A stretch of DNA of 64,000 nt from Vagococcus salmoninarum (lineage in GTDB: Bacteria; Bacillota; Bacilli; Lactobacillales; Vagococcaceae), in the NCBI RefSeq assembly GCF_003987495.1, contig NZ_NGJU01000015.1, positions 30,148 through 94,147 of the forward strand. Reading direction: 5' to 3'. Shown piece by piece: positions 54,458 through 63,871 of this stretch. The stretch's first letter is position 1. Each line of letters begins with the position of its first letter. Both the position numbers and the translations under genes were made by a program. The notes beneath the pieces were generated by a model, which had not been told where the DNA came from, did no database searches, and saw only the letters and a list, made by a program, of their open reading frames with translations.

Positions 54458-54964
54458 TTAGTCTAACTTGTCATTGTCATAATGATGGCTTAACTCTAAA
54501 TTAGGGAAACTTTGTTGACGTAAAGCTTCGTAAACGACTAAAGCGGCAGTGTTAGATAAATTTAATGAGCGAACGTGTTCGTCATTCATTGGGATTCTCA
54601 AACAATCTTCTGCTCGTTCCCGCATAAACTCTTCTGGTAATCCGGTTGTTTCTTTACCAAAGATAAAGAAATGGTCTTTATCATCAGCATAGTTGACATC
54701 GCTATACACTCGGTGCCCAAATTTAGTAATTAAGTGAATCTCAGCCTCACTATGCTTTCCTAAAAATTCAGCTAAATTAGCATAATAAGTAATGGCAACG
54801 TCATTCCAATAATCAAGACCGGCCCGCTTTAACTGTTTATCATCTGTGGAAAAGCCCAGTGGTTCTATTAAATGTAAATGAGTATTCGTAGCAGCACAAG
54901 TCCGAGCAATATTACCTGTATTGGCGGGAATTTGTGGTTCAAAAAGTACAATATGATTTGACAT
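54458..54964 (-). CDS. trmL: tRNA (cytidine(34)-2'-O)-methyltransferase
   Basis: SPOUT-class methyltransferase acting on the wobble base of tRNA-Leu. It has 168 residues. Motifs: [19 protein letters not shown] near the N-terminus, then [12 protein letters not shown] and the C-terminal knot [26 protein letters not shown] precedes the ATG. It stands about 45 bp downstream of a terminator-like structure. Confidence 0.95.
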   Translation of the reverse strand: MSNHIVLFEPQIPANTGNIARTCAATNTHLHLIEPLGFSTDDKQLKRAGLDYWNDVAITYYANLAEFLGKHSEAEIHLITKFGHRVYSDVNYADDKDHFFIFGKETTGLPEEFMRERAEDCLRIPMNDEHVRSLNLSNTAALVVYEALRQQSFPNLELSHHYDNDKLD

Positions 54965-54989
54965 AGGCGCCTCCTAATTGAGCTAATTA

Positions 54990-55118
54990 TTATTAAAAAA
55001 CAAAAAAAGAACGTATCGCCTCGGTGTCAATTCACTGCGAGTCGGTACGTTAGTGAAGCAAATTTCACTAACTTTTATCAGAACAGGAATCTGATAAAAA
55101 CTATCGAAAAATAACTTT
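54990..55118 (-). ncRNA. Predicted small RNA or attenuated leader upstream of trmL
   Basis: From the promoter at 55125-55153 a transcript would run through three hairpins: TTTTATCAG/CTGATAAAA (55073-55099), GTTAGTGAA/TTCACTAAC (55049-55072) and a long stem with ACGTA/TACGT ends and CTCG/CGAG inside (55011-55050). The last is followed on the minus strand by TTCTTTTTTTGTTTTTT. That is a complete promoter-to-terminator unit of about 125 bases. No reading frame was seen in it. The second and third stems share two bases and may be alternatives. Confidence 0.55.
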
Positions 55119-55124
55119 AAAACT

Positions 55125-55153
55125 ACTATATCAAAGGTGTTCCCCTTTTGCAA
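55125..55153 (-). promoter_or_regulatory. Promoter between rlmA and trmL
   Basis: Minus strand TTGCAA (55153-55148), 17 bp, TATAGT (55130-55125). Confidence 0.6.
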
Positions 55154-55189
55154 TAGCCTTTTGACTTTCCCTTAAATGTAAACGTTTTA

Positions 55190-56041
55190 TTATCGACCAA
55201 TTAGAATTAAGACATCAATTGTGATCGTTTCTACATTATTTTCTTGAGCTTTAGCAAAAGCTTCAGCTGTTGCTCCCCAACTTAAAGGTGACATCTTTAA
55301 TAAATCAATTTGATTTTCCTTTGGTACTGGAAATTGATAAGTTAACCGTTCTTGACTAACTAAGGTTAATTCTTCAGCAAATTTAGTCACAACTTTCTCA
55401 TTTGAGTAGCTTTGCTTCGCTTCATTGTTTTCATAAAATAATGCTCTTAATTCTTTTAAGTAATCCGCCTCTGGGACAACTTTAATAATTTTACCTTGGC
55501 TTTTTAAGACTCGACGAAACTCTTCGTAATGACTTGGTGAAAAAATATTCAGTAAATGGCTAATTGACTGGTCGTTAAAAGGTAAATTAGTCATGTCAGC
55601 CACACACCAAAAAGCTTCAATTGGTTGCTCTGTTGCCAAATTAACCCCATCTTTGGAAATATCAAAGCCAATTTTTTGACCTTTGACCTCAAGCGCCGTT
55701 AAGTCTTTTAAGAAACTGCCTTCGCCACAACCCATGTCAACTAAAGTTTCAATGTCATCGGTTGCTAAAAGTTCTGATAAGCGAGTGATTAACTGGTCAT
55801 ACAAGCCTGTGTCAATCATCTTTTGGCGGTGAGTTAGCATGCCTTGATCGTAATCAGTCTTAATTGTATGGTTAAGAAAATGGAGTGTCCCCTTTTTCGA
55901 TAAATCGTATTGATGATTATTTTCACAACTAACTTGGTAATCTCTGATTTGGTTCATTGGTTGATGACAGTTCGGACAACGAAATAGGTTAATATTTTGT
56001 TTTAAAAATTGGTCCCCTCTGTCTATTTTTTTTAGCAACAT
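55190..56041 (-). CDS. rlmA: 23S rRNA (guanine-N1)-methyltransferase RlmA-like
   Basis: SAM-dependent methyltransferase of the RlmA family, which modifies 23S rRNA G745 or G748; the Gram-positive form (TlrB type) affects tylosin binding. It has 283 residues. The N-terminal zinc site has FRCPNCHQPM and SCENNHQYDLSKKGTLHFL. The SAM site is VDMGCGEGSFL near residue 102. AAAGGAG lies eight bases before ATG. Which guanine is modified cannot be read from sequence. Confidence 0.92.
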   Translation of the reverse strand: MLLKKIDRGDQFLKQNINLFRCPNCHQPMNQIRDYQVSCENNHQYDLSKKGTLHFLNHTIKTDYDQGMLTHRQKMIDTGLYDQLITRLSELLATDDIETLVDMGCGEGSFLKDLTALEVKGQKIGFDISKDGVNLATEQPIEAFWCVADMTNLPFNDQSISHLLNIFSPSHYEEFRRVLKSQGKIIKVVPEADYLKELRALFYENNEAKQSYSNEKVVTKFAEELTLVSQERLTYQFPVPKENQIDLLKMSPLSWGATAEAFAKAQENNVETITIDVLILIGR

Positions 56042-56101
56042 TTAGGTTGCTCCTTTCCTTGAAAGTTCTTACCTATCATAACATATTTCTCCCCTGCTTT
56101 A

Positions 56102-56110
56102 TGATACAAT
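56102..56110 (+). promoter_or_regulatory. Extended -10 promoter of cutC
   Basis: TGATACAAT gives a TGn-extended -10 about 47 bp before cutC; the -35 is poor. Confidence 0.4.
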
Positions 56111-56156
56111 TAATAAAAGAATCTATGACTAAAAAGAGTCGGAAAGAGGTTTACTA

Positions 56157-56798
56157 ATGATTATTAAAGAATTTTGTGCTGAAAACTTTACTGCTATTCC
56201 CCAAGCAATCCGAGCTGGTGCTCGTCGAATTGAACTTTGCGATAACTTAACTGTTGGTGGCACGACAGTCAGTGTTGGTGTGATGGAAGAAACAATCACT
56301 TATTGTCATGAACACGATGTGGCTGTTATGACTATTATTCGCCCTCGTGGTGGGGATTTTGTCTATAACGATACGGAACTTAAAATTATGGAGACTGACT
56401 TACAAGAAGCTAAAAGATTAGCAGCTGATGGCATCGTGATTGGCTGTTTAACTAAGGATAACTGGCTTGATGAAGAAGCCATGGAACATTTTATCGACTT
56501 AGCTCAAGGCTTAGAAATTACCTTTCATATGGCATTTGATCAACTGACTGCCGCCAACCAATTTAAAGCGATTGATTGGTTAGCTCAGCGCGGAGTTTCA
56601 AGAATTTTAACTCATGGCGGACCTAGTAATGAACCGATTGAAAATCACCTGCCTCACTTACAAGCCTTGATTGCTCATGCTGATCAGCGTTTGACCATTT
56701 TACCAGGAGGTGGTGTTTCTTTTGAAAATGCTGAAGCAATCGCCACAGCTTTAAATGTCAAAGAAGTTCACGGAACAAAAATCGTCCCTTATAAATAA
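56157..56798 (+). CDS. cutC: Copper homeostasis protein CutC
   Basis: TIM-barrel CutC family protein, 213 residues. In E. faecalis CutC is copper-binding and copper-induced; the molecular role is still debated. The family pattern is clear: KEFCAENF, GARRIELCDNLTVGGTT, MTIIRPRGGDFVYND, and the C-terminal LPGGGVSFENA. It is divergent from rlmA and followed by 100 bp before the regulator gene. Confidence 0.93.
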   Translation: MIIKEFCAENFTAIPQAIRAGARRIELCDNLTVGGTTVSVGVMEETITYCHEHDVAVMTIIRPRGGDFVYNDTELKIMETDLQEAKRLAADGIVIGCLTKDNWLDEEAMEHFIDLAQGLEITFHMAFDQLTAANQFKAIDWLAQRGVSRILTHGGPSNEPIENHLPHLQALIAHADQRLTILPGGGVSFENAEAIATALNVKEVHGTKIVPYK

Positions 56799-56900
56799 AA
56801 GTTGTTCTAGCAGTGGTCTCTTCCCTTGTGATAATCTTTCTTATCCTTTATTCTATAGTAATAAAGCGTTCCAATAATAAAAAGAGACGGAGTTGCTCTG

Positions 56901-58409
56901 ATGGATAAACTACTAGAAAAAAGAGAGTTAAGAGATTTGCAAATTCTTTCATTATTATACTCTGAAGAACGTTGGTGGAGTACGGAGGAGATTGCTCAGC
57001 ATTTAAATACCTCAATCGATAGTGCAAATAAATCAGTCAATATTTTAATTGCTTTAGCTAATAATTTTGAGGGTGATTTTCAGATTGTTAATCAAAAAAA
57101 CAAAGGCGTCATTTTGCATGTGGCTTCCAACTATACGATTGCGAAAATCGAAAGTATTTACTACCAAAATACGACTAGTTATCAAATAATTAATGAACTT
57201 TTTCAAAACCCTGATTTAACTTTAGATAAATTAATCAATGATTTATTTATTTCTAAAAGTACTCTTTATCGGAAGCTAAAATCAATCGATTTTATTTTAG
57301 AAAAAAACAATTTAAGCTTAGATAAAAACACCTTTAAAATCATCGGTTCAGAAATGAATATTCGTGAATTTTACTATACTTTTTATTGGGCAATTCGACC
57401 AGATACTTGGCCTTTTAGAATGGTTAAACGAGATGTCTTTGAACATCGTTTAGACACCTTAATTAGAGAAACGGAACTTGAATTATCTTCTGTTGAAAAA
57501 ATGCAAATGTACTACCGGATGGCCATTAACTTCATTCAGCAACAAAAAAAGCAATTCATTACCGAAGATGTGGCGAATGTCGTTGTTGATCCTTATCGTT
57601 TATTTTTCTTAAAAGATATTGGTCAGTCCTTAGTTGCTAATGTCCCTGCCCCATACCAGCAACAAGAATTTTATTATTTAGCTTTAATCTTCTCGACTTA
57701 TCCTTACATGGGGGCGGACCCAGAGGCTGAAAGCTTGTTGCCGATTGTTAACTGGTACCGGGAACAACAGACTTTAAGTTACCGAATTAGTGAACATTGG
57801 ATCAACTCCTTAGCCCAACATTATCCTAATCAAAAAATTAAGGATACTTTGACTGATCCTAAGTTTATGTTTATGCTGCTTTCAGTAACTAATTATTCCT
57901 TACTTTTTCCAAAGCTCTTTATCCATTCAGAACTAACAGCAAGTTGGCGTAACCAGGCCGCCGTTTTTAAAAAAGCTACTCCTGGCTTTTACCAACACGT
58001 AAAAACTATCGCTCAAAGTATTGAAGAGATGCCTGAATTTAAAGAATCACTAATGAGTACTTCTTATAGCATCTATGCTATTTATAGCATTTTTCAGCAA
58101 TTTTTTGACTTATATGCCTTTGAAAATACGTTAACAATCAAAGTCGTTTCCGCAGCTGATGCAATTAGTGAAGTCACTTTAAGTGAAACCTTAAAAAACC
58201 GGATGTCCCAAAATCTAATAATTTCTTTAAGTAATGACCGTGAGGATCAAAACCAAGTCTATGATTTATTACTATCCGATGTGGCATTTCCTGAAAACCA
58301 AGGTCCTAAGAGCAAAGAGACTTATATTTGGGACTTTCCCCCTTCTAACCGAGATTGGCAAAATATTACTGATTTATTAGACCGGATGATTATTGAAAAG
58401 AAACAATAA
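56901..58409 (+). CDS. Mga/AtxA-like helix-turn-helix and PRD regulator
   Basis: Regulator of 502 residues in the M protein trans-acting positive regulator (Mga) family. Two N-terminal helix-turn-helix domains are seen: STEEIAQHLNTSIDSANKSV (about 28-47) and TLDKLINDLFISKSTLYRKL (about 108-127). The middle is a helical PTS-regulation-like domain, and the C-terminus may be an EIIB-like fold. Such proteins link sugar state to surface or virulence genes, but the target here is unknown. It is not next to an obvious regulon. Confidence 0.88.
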   Translation: MDKLLEKRELRDLQILSLLYSEERWWSTEEIAQHLNTSIDSANKSVNILIALANNFEGDFQIVNQKNKGVILHVASNYTIAKIESIYYQNTTSYQIINELFQNPDLTLDKLINDLFISKSTLYRKLKSIDFILEKNNLSLDKNTFKIIGSEMNIREFYYTFYWAIRPDTWPFRMVKRDVFEHRLDTLIRETELELSSVEKMQMYYRMAINFIQQQKKQFITEDVANVVVDPYRLFFLKDIGQSLVANVPAPYQQQEFYYLALIFSTYPYMGADPEAESLLPIVNWYREQQTLSYRISEHWINSLAQHYPNQKIKDTLTDPKFMFMLLSVTNYSLLFPKLFIHSELTASWRNQAAVFKKATPGFYQHVKTIAQSIEEMPEFKESLMSTSYSIYAIYSIFQQFFDLYAFENTLTIKVVSAADAISEVTLSETLKNRMSQNLIISLSNDREDQNQVYDLLLSDVAFPENQGPKSKETYIWDFPPSNRDWQNITDLLDRMIIEKKQ

Positions 58410-58449
58410 AAAGAGAGACCTGTGACTAGTTTCACAGACCTCTCTTTTT
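58408..58449. terminator. Bidirectional terminator between the mga-like gene and mgtE
   Basis: AAAAAGAGAG/CTCTCTTTTT with inner TGTGA/TCACA and a two-base mismatch; T-runs on both sides. Confidence 0.9.
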
Positions 58450-58482
58450 GGCTTGGAAGCCTTTGTTCAAAAAAAATTTCAA

Positions 58483-59847
58483 TTAAATAAAGTAATGCAT
58501 GAACAAACTAGCAATATTAAAGTAAATTAATACACTTGTTAAATCACTTAACGTCGTAATAAAAGGGCCACTTGCTACAGCGGGATCAAAGCCTAACTTA
58601 TCCATTAACATAGGAATTAAGCTACCGGCTAAATTGGCAACTGTAATTGCAAACAACATTGCCATCCCGATTACAAAGCCTAGGGGGAAATTGTGTTTCC
58701 AAATACCGACTACGACAAAAATCGTAATTCCGGTCACAACGCCGGTAATTAAGCCCGTTAACATTTCACTCCAAATTAAGCGGAAAAAACCACTGTCTTT
58801 ATCATCTTGAACTGCTAAACGGCGGACTGCCACTGCCAAGGACTGAGTGCCAGCATTTCCTGCTGTTCCGGTAATTAAAGAGATAAAGACAGCTAAAATA
58901 CTAGCTTCACTAACTAACTCTTCATACTGGCCAATCAAAGTTGCTGTGGACATGCCTAAAAATAATAACGTAATTAACCAAGGCAAACGTTTCGAGGCGG
59001 CTTTGAAGGGGTTCTCACTTGAATCTTCAACGTCAACGCCGGCTAAACCAGAGTAATCACTAGCCGCTTCTTCATCAATTACATCAATAATATCATCAAC
59101 TGTCACAATTCCTAACAAGCGATCTTCGTAGTCGGTAACTGGCACCGCTAAGAAATCGTAATCTCGGATCGTCCGAGCCACATCTTCTTGATCATCGCCG
59201 ACTTTCACAGCAATTACCCGCTCGTTCATCACATCAGCAATCATCATCTCATCATCGTTAACGATTAAATCACGCAGGGAAATTACCCCTACTAAGACGT
59301 TTTCTGGGTCAACAACGAAGACGTAATAAATTGTCTCGGCGGCTTTGGCTTCATTTTTTAATAAGTACATCGCTGAACGAATCGTTTGATTGGCAACAAT
59401 CGAAACGTATTCAGTGGTCATAATTGAGCCGGCAGTTTCGTCTTCATAGTGGAGTAATTCTTTAATTTCTCTGGCACTGTCTTTGTCCATTAAACTTAAA
59501 TATTTAGCGACACTGGTTTTATCTAATTGATTTAATGTATCAACAGCATTATCCGTATACATTTCTGATAACATGCTTGCTACGTAATTAGGTTTCATTT
59601 CCGTTAAATATTCTTCCACATCTTCTTCGTCTTCTTCAATCACGTCGAACATATCTGCCATTTCTTTTGGCGATAAATAAGTATAGAGACGTTGACGTTC
59701 TGATTGACTTAAAGATAAATAAAATTGACCTTGCTCGTAAATATGTAAATCAAAAAACAATTCGCGAAAATCTGTTAATTGATCTCCTTGAAGTAAAGCT
59801 AAAATTTCTTCATATTGTTCTTCAATGGTCTTTTGATTATCGCTCAA
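58483..59847 (-). CDS. mgtE: Magnesium transporter MgtE
   Basis: Mg2+ channel/transporter gated by internal magnesium. It has 454 residues and starts with TTG 59847 behind GGAGGAAG. The cytosolic N domain covers about 1-130, two CBS domains about 135-255 (EYVSIVANQTIRSAMYLL, MNERVIAVKVGDDQEDV), and five membrane helices about 285-454 with GTAGNAGTQSLAVAVRR and the pore residues in GFDPAVASGPF. It is 27 bp after rlu, last gene of relQ-nadK-rlu-mgtE. Confidence 0.95.
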   Translation of the reverse strand: MSDNQKTIEEQYEEILALLQGDQLTDFRELFFDLHIYEQGQFYLSLSQSERQRLYTYLSPKEMADMFDVIEEDEEDVEEYLTEMKPNYVASMLSEMYTDNAVDTLNQLDKTSVAKYLSLMDKDSAREIKELLHYEDETAGSIMTTEYVSIVANQTIRSAMYLLKNEAKAAETIYYVFVVDPENVLVGVISLRDLIVNDDEMMIADVMNERVIAVKVGDDQEDVARTIRDYDFLAVPVTDYEDRLLGIVTVDDIIDVIDEEAASDYSGLAGVDVEDSSENPFKAASKRLPWLITLLFLGMSTATLIGQYEELVSEASILAVFISLITGTAGNAGTQSLAVAVRRLAVQDDKDSGFFRLIWSEMLTGLITGVVTGITIFVVVGIWKHNFPLGFVIGMAMLFAITVANLAGSLIPMLMDKLGFDPAVASGPFITTLSDLTSVLIYFNIASLFMHYFI

Positions 59848-59874
59848 TCCGCTTCCTCCAGTCGACTTAGTGTC

Positions 59875-60765
59875 TTACATTTTTCTAACTTGTTCCATAT
59901 CCTCTGCTAAAGGCAAAGTGAACGTCAGCTCTTCCTTAGTAAATGGATGACAAAACTCTAATTTCCCACAATGGAGAGCTTGTCGTTGAATCCCTTGCTC
60001 CATGTTCCCAAAGTACATCTCATCCCCTAATAACGGGCAGCCGATTGCTTCAAAATGGACTCTAATTTGATGAGTCCGACCGGTATGTAACTGGATATCG
60101 ACTAAAGCAAAGTTCGCTGTTTCCTCGGTCAACCAATATTCCGTCTTTGAGGCTAAACCAGCTGGACCGGTTTGTCTTTTTAAAATTGAAGTCAAATCAC
60201 GCTCAATTGGTAATTCAATAATCTCATGAGTTTTTAAACAACTTAAGTCACCACCAACAAGGGCTTGGTATTTCTTGATGACTTTTTTTTCGCGAAGTTC
60301 TTGATCAATCATTGCATGAGCAAAGCCATGTTTCGCGAATAACATTAAACCAGTCGTGTCCCGATCTAAGCGGGTCACAACGTGAATGACCCGATTAACG
60401 GCGCCTTTTTCTGTCAAATAATGTTTTACCCGATTTGCCATTGTACCGTTAGGGTGATATTGAGCTGGAATCGAAGCCACATCATAAGGTTTATTAACAA
60501 TCAAATAATGGTCGTCTTCGAAAACGACTTCAATTGGGGTAGGATCTAGTAACAGCGTCTCATGTTCCCCTTCATCGGGAATTTCTAAGACTAATTCATC
60601 ATTGTCTTGTAAATAGTATAAGACGTTTTCAACTTGCCCGTTAACACTAATTCGGCCGCCTTGAAATTTAACTTTAGCTAAAAGTCCCCGGGAGACCCCT
60701 TGTTTTCTTAAATAATGTTTAATTTGTTGCGGTTCTTTTTGCTCATAAGTCCAACTAAAATTCAT
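59875..60765 (-). CDS. RluA-family pseudouridine synthase
   Basis: Pseudouridine synthase coupled to nadK, a conserved Firmicute arrangement (Bacillus YjbO). I start at ATG 60765 (MNFSWTYEQKEP) with AAGGAT just upstream, 7 bp after the nadK stop. It has 296 residues, with an S4-like N-terminus (QIKHYLRKQGVSRGLLAKV), the catalytic VVTRLDRDTTGLMLFAK and TGRTHQIRVHFEAIGCPL. Target base unknown. Confidence 0.92.
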   Translation of the reverse strand: MNFSWTYEQKEPQQIKHYLRKQGVSRGLLAKVKFQGGRISVNGQVENVLYYLQDNDELVLEIPDEGEHETLLLDPTPIEVVFEDDHYLIVNKPYDVASIPAQYHPNGTMANRVKHYLTEKGAVNRVIHVVTRLDRDTTGLMLFAKHGFAHAMIDQELREKKVIKKYQALVGGDLSCLKTHEIIELPIERDLTSILKRQTGPAGLASKTEYWLTEETANFALVDIQLHTGRTHQIRVHFEAIGCPLLGDEMYFGNMEQGIQRQALHCGKLEFCHPFTKEELTFTLPLAEDMEQVRKM

Positions 60766-60772
60766 TTTATCC

Positions 60773-61585
60773 TTATCCCTGTCTTTCTGGTATTTCTTCA
60801 ATAAACGCATCTTTCACCCGACGCCAAAAATGGGTATGGCGGTAAGAAGTAAAGTGAATCCGTTCTTCAGCAATGCGGTAGGAAATCTTTTTAATTTCCG
60901 ATTGAGGTAAGTTCAACTGGTCTACAGATAATAAATAATCGTCAGCTTTTTCTAAGGCAACAGTAATCCATTCATCATTGGCAATAATAATTGGTGAGCC
61001 AAGTGAACGATAGACCCGATTGTTTAAAGAAGCAATCTGAGTCATTTGCAAGGCGTTGATTCGTGGGTGAAGCACCGCTCCCCCGACACTTTTATTATAG
61101 CCCGTCGAACCCGTCGGCGTGGCCACTGATAAGCCATCCCCACGAAAGCGCTCGAACAATTCTTCTTTAATAAAAACATCAGCTACCATGGTTTGATTAA
61201 TTCGTTTAATCGTACATTCATTTAACGCTAAAAAGTGTTGCTTTTCTTTTTCGCCTTCAAAAGAAATATTGACGTCTAATAAGGGATAGCTAACACTTTC
61301 CCCTGTGTCTTGCACAAGACTTTCAACTAGCTCTTCTAATTCATAGTCCCGCCAATCAGTATAAAAACCTAAGTGGCCCGTATGGATTCCCACAAAACGA
61401 ACTCGACTTAATAGGTGGGCATAACGGTGAAACGCCGACAACAACGTGCCATCCCCACCAATTGAGATGACGATATTAGGTTCTTTTTGATCAATCTCAA
61501 TCGTTGTGGCTTTAATTAATTTTTCTAGCCGTCGCGTTGCCACTTGGGATTTTTCTGAATGATTCGTAATAATCGACACTTTCAC
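60773..61585 (-). CDS. nadK: NAD kinase
   Basis: Makes NADP from NAD and ATP. I start at GTG 61585 (MKVSIITNHSEKS) because TTGGAGGTG lies six bases before; the frame is open eleven codons upstream into relQ. It has 270 residues. The kinase signatures are SIGGDGTLLSAFHRY, THTGHLGFYTDW-like GIHTGHLGFYTD, LNECTIKR, and DGLSVATPTGSTGYNKSVGG. It sits 16 bp after relQ, linking NADP supply with stringent response. Confidence 0.95.
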   Translation of the reverse strand: MKVSIITNHSEKSQVATRRLEKLIKATTIEIDQKEPNIVISIGGDGTLLSAFHRYAHLLSRVRFVGIHTGHLGFYTDWRDYELEELVESLVQDTGESVSYPLLDVNISFEGEKEKQHFLALNECTIKRINQTMVADVFIKEELFERFRGDGLSVATPTGSTGYNKSVGGAVLHPRINALQMTQIASLNNRVYRSLGSPIIIANDEWITVALEKADDYLLSVDQLNLPQSEIKKISYRIAEERIHFTSYRHTHFWRRVKDAFIEEIPERQG

Positions 61586-61601
61586 AGTTTCACCTCCAAA
61601 G

Positions 61602-62309
61602 TTATTCTTCTGCTGCATTTTTCTTTGCTTGCTCTTCTAACAATATCCGCTCGTTGAGCTTCAAATAATCTTGATAGTAACGGTCGTCTTTTTTTCCACG
61701 ACCATGGGAGAATAAATGCTGGGCTTCTTGAATTTCTTCACGAATCAGCGACATCTCTTTATCTAGTGAGTCAGCAGCTTCGGAAGCACTCCGAAGTCTT
61801 TCTTGAATTTCCGCTGGAAACTCCCCTTGATATTTATAGTTTAAGGAATGTTCAATCGTCGCCCAAAAATTCATCGCTAAAGTTCTAATTTGAATTTCTG
61901 CATAGATTTTTTTTTCGCCAGTAATTAGTTGGACTGGGTACTCAATAATTAAATGGTAAGAACGGTAACCACTGTCTTTCATATTCGTAATGTAGTCTCG
62001 TTCTTGAATGACTCGCATGTCTTTACGACCTCTAATCAAACGAACCACTTCATAAATATCATCAACAAATTGGCACATAATTCTTAACCCGGCAATGTCT
62101 TGCATTTCCGTTTCAACATTTGCTAAAGGGATTCCTCGTAATTTTGATTTAATCAAAATACTGTCTGCCGGTTTGACCCGACCAGTTACGAATTCAATCG
62201 GCGCATGTTCGTTTTTTTCACGGAATTGTTTCCGAATACCTTTTAATTTAATTTTCATTTCTGAAACTGCTTGTTCGTATGGTGCTAAAAAACCATCCCA
62301 ATTTTCCAT
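61602..62309 (-). CDS. relQ: Small alarmone synthetase RelQ
   Basis: (p)ppGpp synthetase without hydrolase domain, making low-level alarmone under cell-wall and other stress. It has 235 residues. Synthetase motifs: RVKPADSILIKSKLRG, DIAGLRIMCQFVDD, KDSGYRSYHLIIEYPV and EIQIRTLAMNFWATIEHS (catalytic Glu). The C-terminal helices support tetramer formation. First gene of the operon, divergent from yjbK. Confidence 0.95.
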   Translation of the reverse strand: MENWDGFLAPYEQAVSEMKIKLKGIRKQFREKNEHAPIEFVTGRVKPADSILIKSKLRGIPLANVETEMQDIAGLRIMCQFVDDIYEVVRLIRGRKDMRVIQERDYITNMKDSGYRSYHLIIEYPVQLITGEKKIYAEIQIRTLAMNFWATIEHSLNYKYQGEFPAEIQERLRSASEAADSLDKEMSLIREEIQEAQHLFSHGRGKKDDRYYQDYLKLNERILLEEQAKKNAAEE

Positions 62310-62356
62310 TATAGCAACCTCATTTATTTATTCTTTCATTGTCATTTACGTTCCAC

Positions 62357-62362
62357 ATTATA
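62357..62362 (-). promoter_or_regulatory. -10 element of the relQ operon
   Basis: Perfect minus-strand TATAAT 48 bp before relQ; -35 not clear (TTTTTT at 17 bp). Confidence 0.4.
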
Positions 62363-62502
62363 TTTTAGCATAAAATCGTAAAAAAAGTTAGTCAGCCACC
62401 TGGGGTTGTGAGTATTTTAAGGCCTTCAATGGATATTATTTGACGAATTTAAACTTTTAAGGGAAACTAAGAGAATCTGAGTTTAAGCAAAGGAGAATTA
62501 CG

Positions 62503-63093
62503 ATGGCCCATTCAGTTGAAATTGAGTTTAAAACCCTGATTAAAGAAGCGGACTATTTGGCATTAGTCGCTATGTATTGTCAGCCTGCACCTGTTTTTTT
62601 CAACCAAACAAATACTTACTTTGACACCCCTGATTTCTCGCTAAAAAGTCAGCACATGGGGTTGCGCATTCGCACATTTGATCAGAGGGGGGAATTAACT
62701 CTGAAATCACCACTTAAAGAGAGCCAAGGCTTGTTAGAAACCACGGATTACTTAACTTTAGCAGAAGCACAGGACTTAATTGCCGCTAATCAAATTGTCC
62801 CTGATGGACATGTGGCGACTTTCCTGAAAGAACACAGGATTGATATAACAAAGTTAGTTATTCATGGCCAGTTAACTACTAAGCGAGTCGAAGTCAATTT
62901 AAGACCAGATGTTTTGTTAGTTTTAGATGAAAGTTGGTATCACGGTCAACATGATTTCGAACTAGAAATGGAAGTCACTGATGAAGAAGCCGGTCAAGCT
63001 TTCTTTGTGAACTTCTTGAAAGAAAACCAATTGAGTTACTTGCCAGGGGGGAATAAAGTCACACGGACATTTAATGCTAAATTGTCTAAATAA
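62503..63093 (+). CDS. yjbK: CYTH domain protein YjbK
   Basis: Triphosphate tunnel metalloenzyme family, 196 residues; YjbK-like enzymes are thought to act on triphosphates, possibly nucleotide or inorganic, but the substrate is not proven. The ExExK motif is at the N-terminus (VEIEFKTLI). Charged tunnel residues follow in QTNTYFDTPDFSLK, GLRIRTFDQRGELTLKSP and LVLDESWYHGQHDFELEMEV. AAAGGAG precedes the ATG. Divergent from relQ and upstream of spxH, as in related genomes. Confidence 0.93.
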   Translation: MAHSVEIEFKTLIKEADYLALVAMYCQPAPVFFNQTNTYFDTPDFSLKSQHMGLRIRTFDQRGELTLKSPLKESQGLLETTDYLTLAEAQDLIAANQIVPDGHVATFLKEHRIDITKLVIHGQLTTKRVEVNLRPDVLLVLDESWYHGQHDFELEMEVTDEEAGQAFFVNFLKENQLSYLPGGNKVTRTFNAKLSK

Positions 63094-63176
63094 GGCTTTT
63101 CATTTCAATTTTACAGTTTTTTCTGATACATTACTATTATAGATATTGAAAGATTAGGGAGTATGGGGGAATCATT

Positions 63177-63824
63177 ATGATTGAGATTTATTTGTTTATT
63201 CATCCACTTTGTCCAGATAGTCTGGCATCTGAAAAGCGGATTTTACAAATAATTCAACAGGAACAAAAGAAGGTTCAATTTAAATTTTTACCATTATTAA
63301 ACTTACAAAGTTTTCAACAATTCATTGAAGAACATCGCCTTCAATCACTATCGATTGCTGAGAGAAATCATTTATTTGAAATCTCTTATTCCGCAGCACT
63401 CGATTACAAAACGATGCAGTTCCAAGGTAAAAAGAAAGGTCGGGCCTTTTTATTAGCCTTACAAGAAAAAATCGTCGTTGAAGGAATTCACTACAGTAAA
63501 GCCCTTGTTAATCAAATTATTAGCGAGATTGGTGGCGACTTAGGGATGTTTCATGCTGATCGGGTAAGTCCTTTAGTGATTGACGCTTTTAAAGCTGATC
63601 AATCAACAGCTAAAGAAATGAACGTCTTATCTAATGCTTCGGCGGTAATTTTCAACTATGCCTGTGATCGGGATTTTGGCGTCTTAATCGACGAACAACC
63701 AACCGAGGAGTTATTACACGAGCTTTTCAAAACAACGACCCGTGGCCGTTTGATTGCTATTAATGGCAATCCCCATTGTCAATCAATGACAATTGATCCT
63801 GCCTTACGGTTACTACAAAATTAA
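63177..63824 (+). CDS. spxH: ClpXP adaptor SpxH/YjbH (DsbA-like fold)
   Basis: Adaptor that presents the stress regulator Spx to ClpXP for degradation. It has 215 residues with a thioredoxin/DsbA-like fold. The N-terminal motif is HPLCPDS: the first cysteine of a CxxC is present but the second is Ser. The segment KKKGRAFLLALQEKIVVEG is typical of the family. GGGGGA is upstream of the ATG. Transcribed after yjbK with an 83-bp gap, ended by a strong terminator. Confidence 0.92.
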   Translation: MIEIYLFIHPLCPDSLASEKRILQIIQQEQKKVQFKFLPLLNLQSFQQFIEEHRLQSLSIAERNHLFEISYSAALDYKTMQFQGKKKGRAFLLALQEKIVVEGIHYSKALVNQIISEIGGDLGMFHADRVSPLVIDAFKADQSTAKEMNVLSNASAVIFNYACDRDFGVLIDEQPTEELLHELFKTTTRGRLIAINGNPHCQSMTIDPALRLLQN

Positions 63825-63864
63825 AAAATCACTGATGAGTTCCCTCATCAGTGATTTTTTTTAT
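63825..63864 (+). terminator. Strong terminator of spxH
   Basis: Perfect 16-bp stem AAAAATCACTGATGAG/CTCATCAGTGATTTTT, loop TTCC, then T-run. It starts at the last base before the stop ends. Confidence 0.95.
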
Positions 63865-63871
63865 TTTTTAA

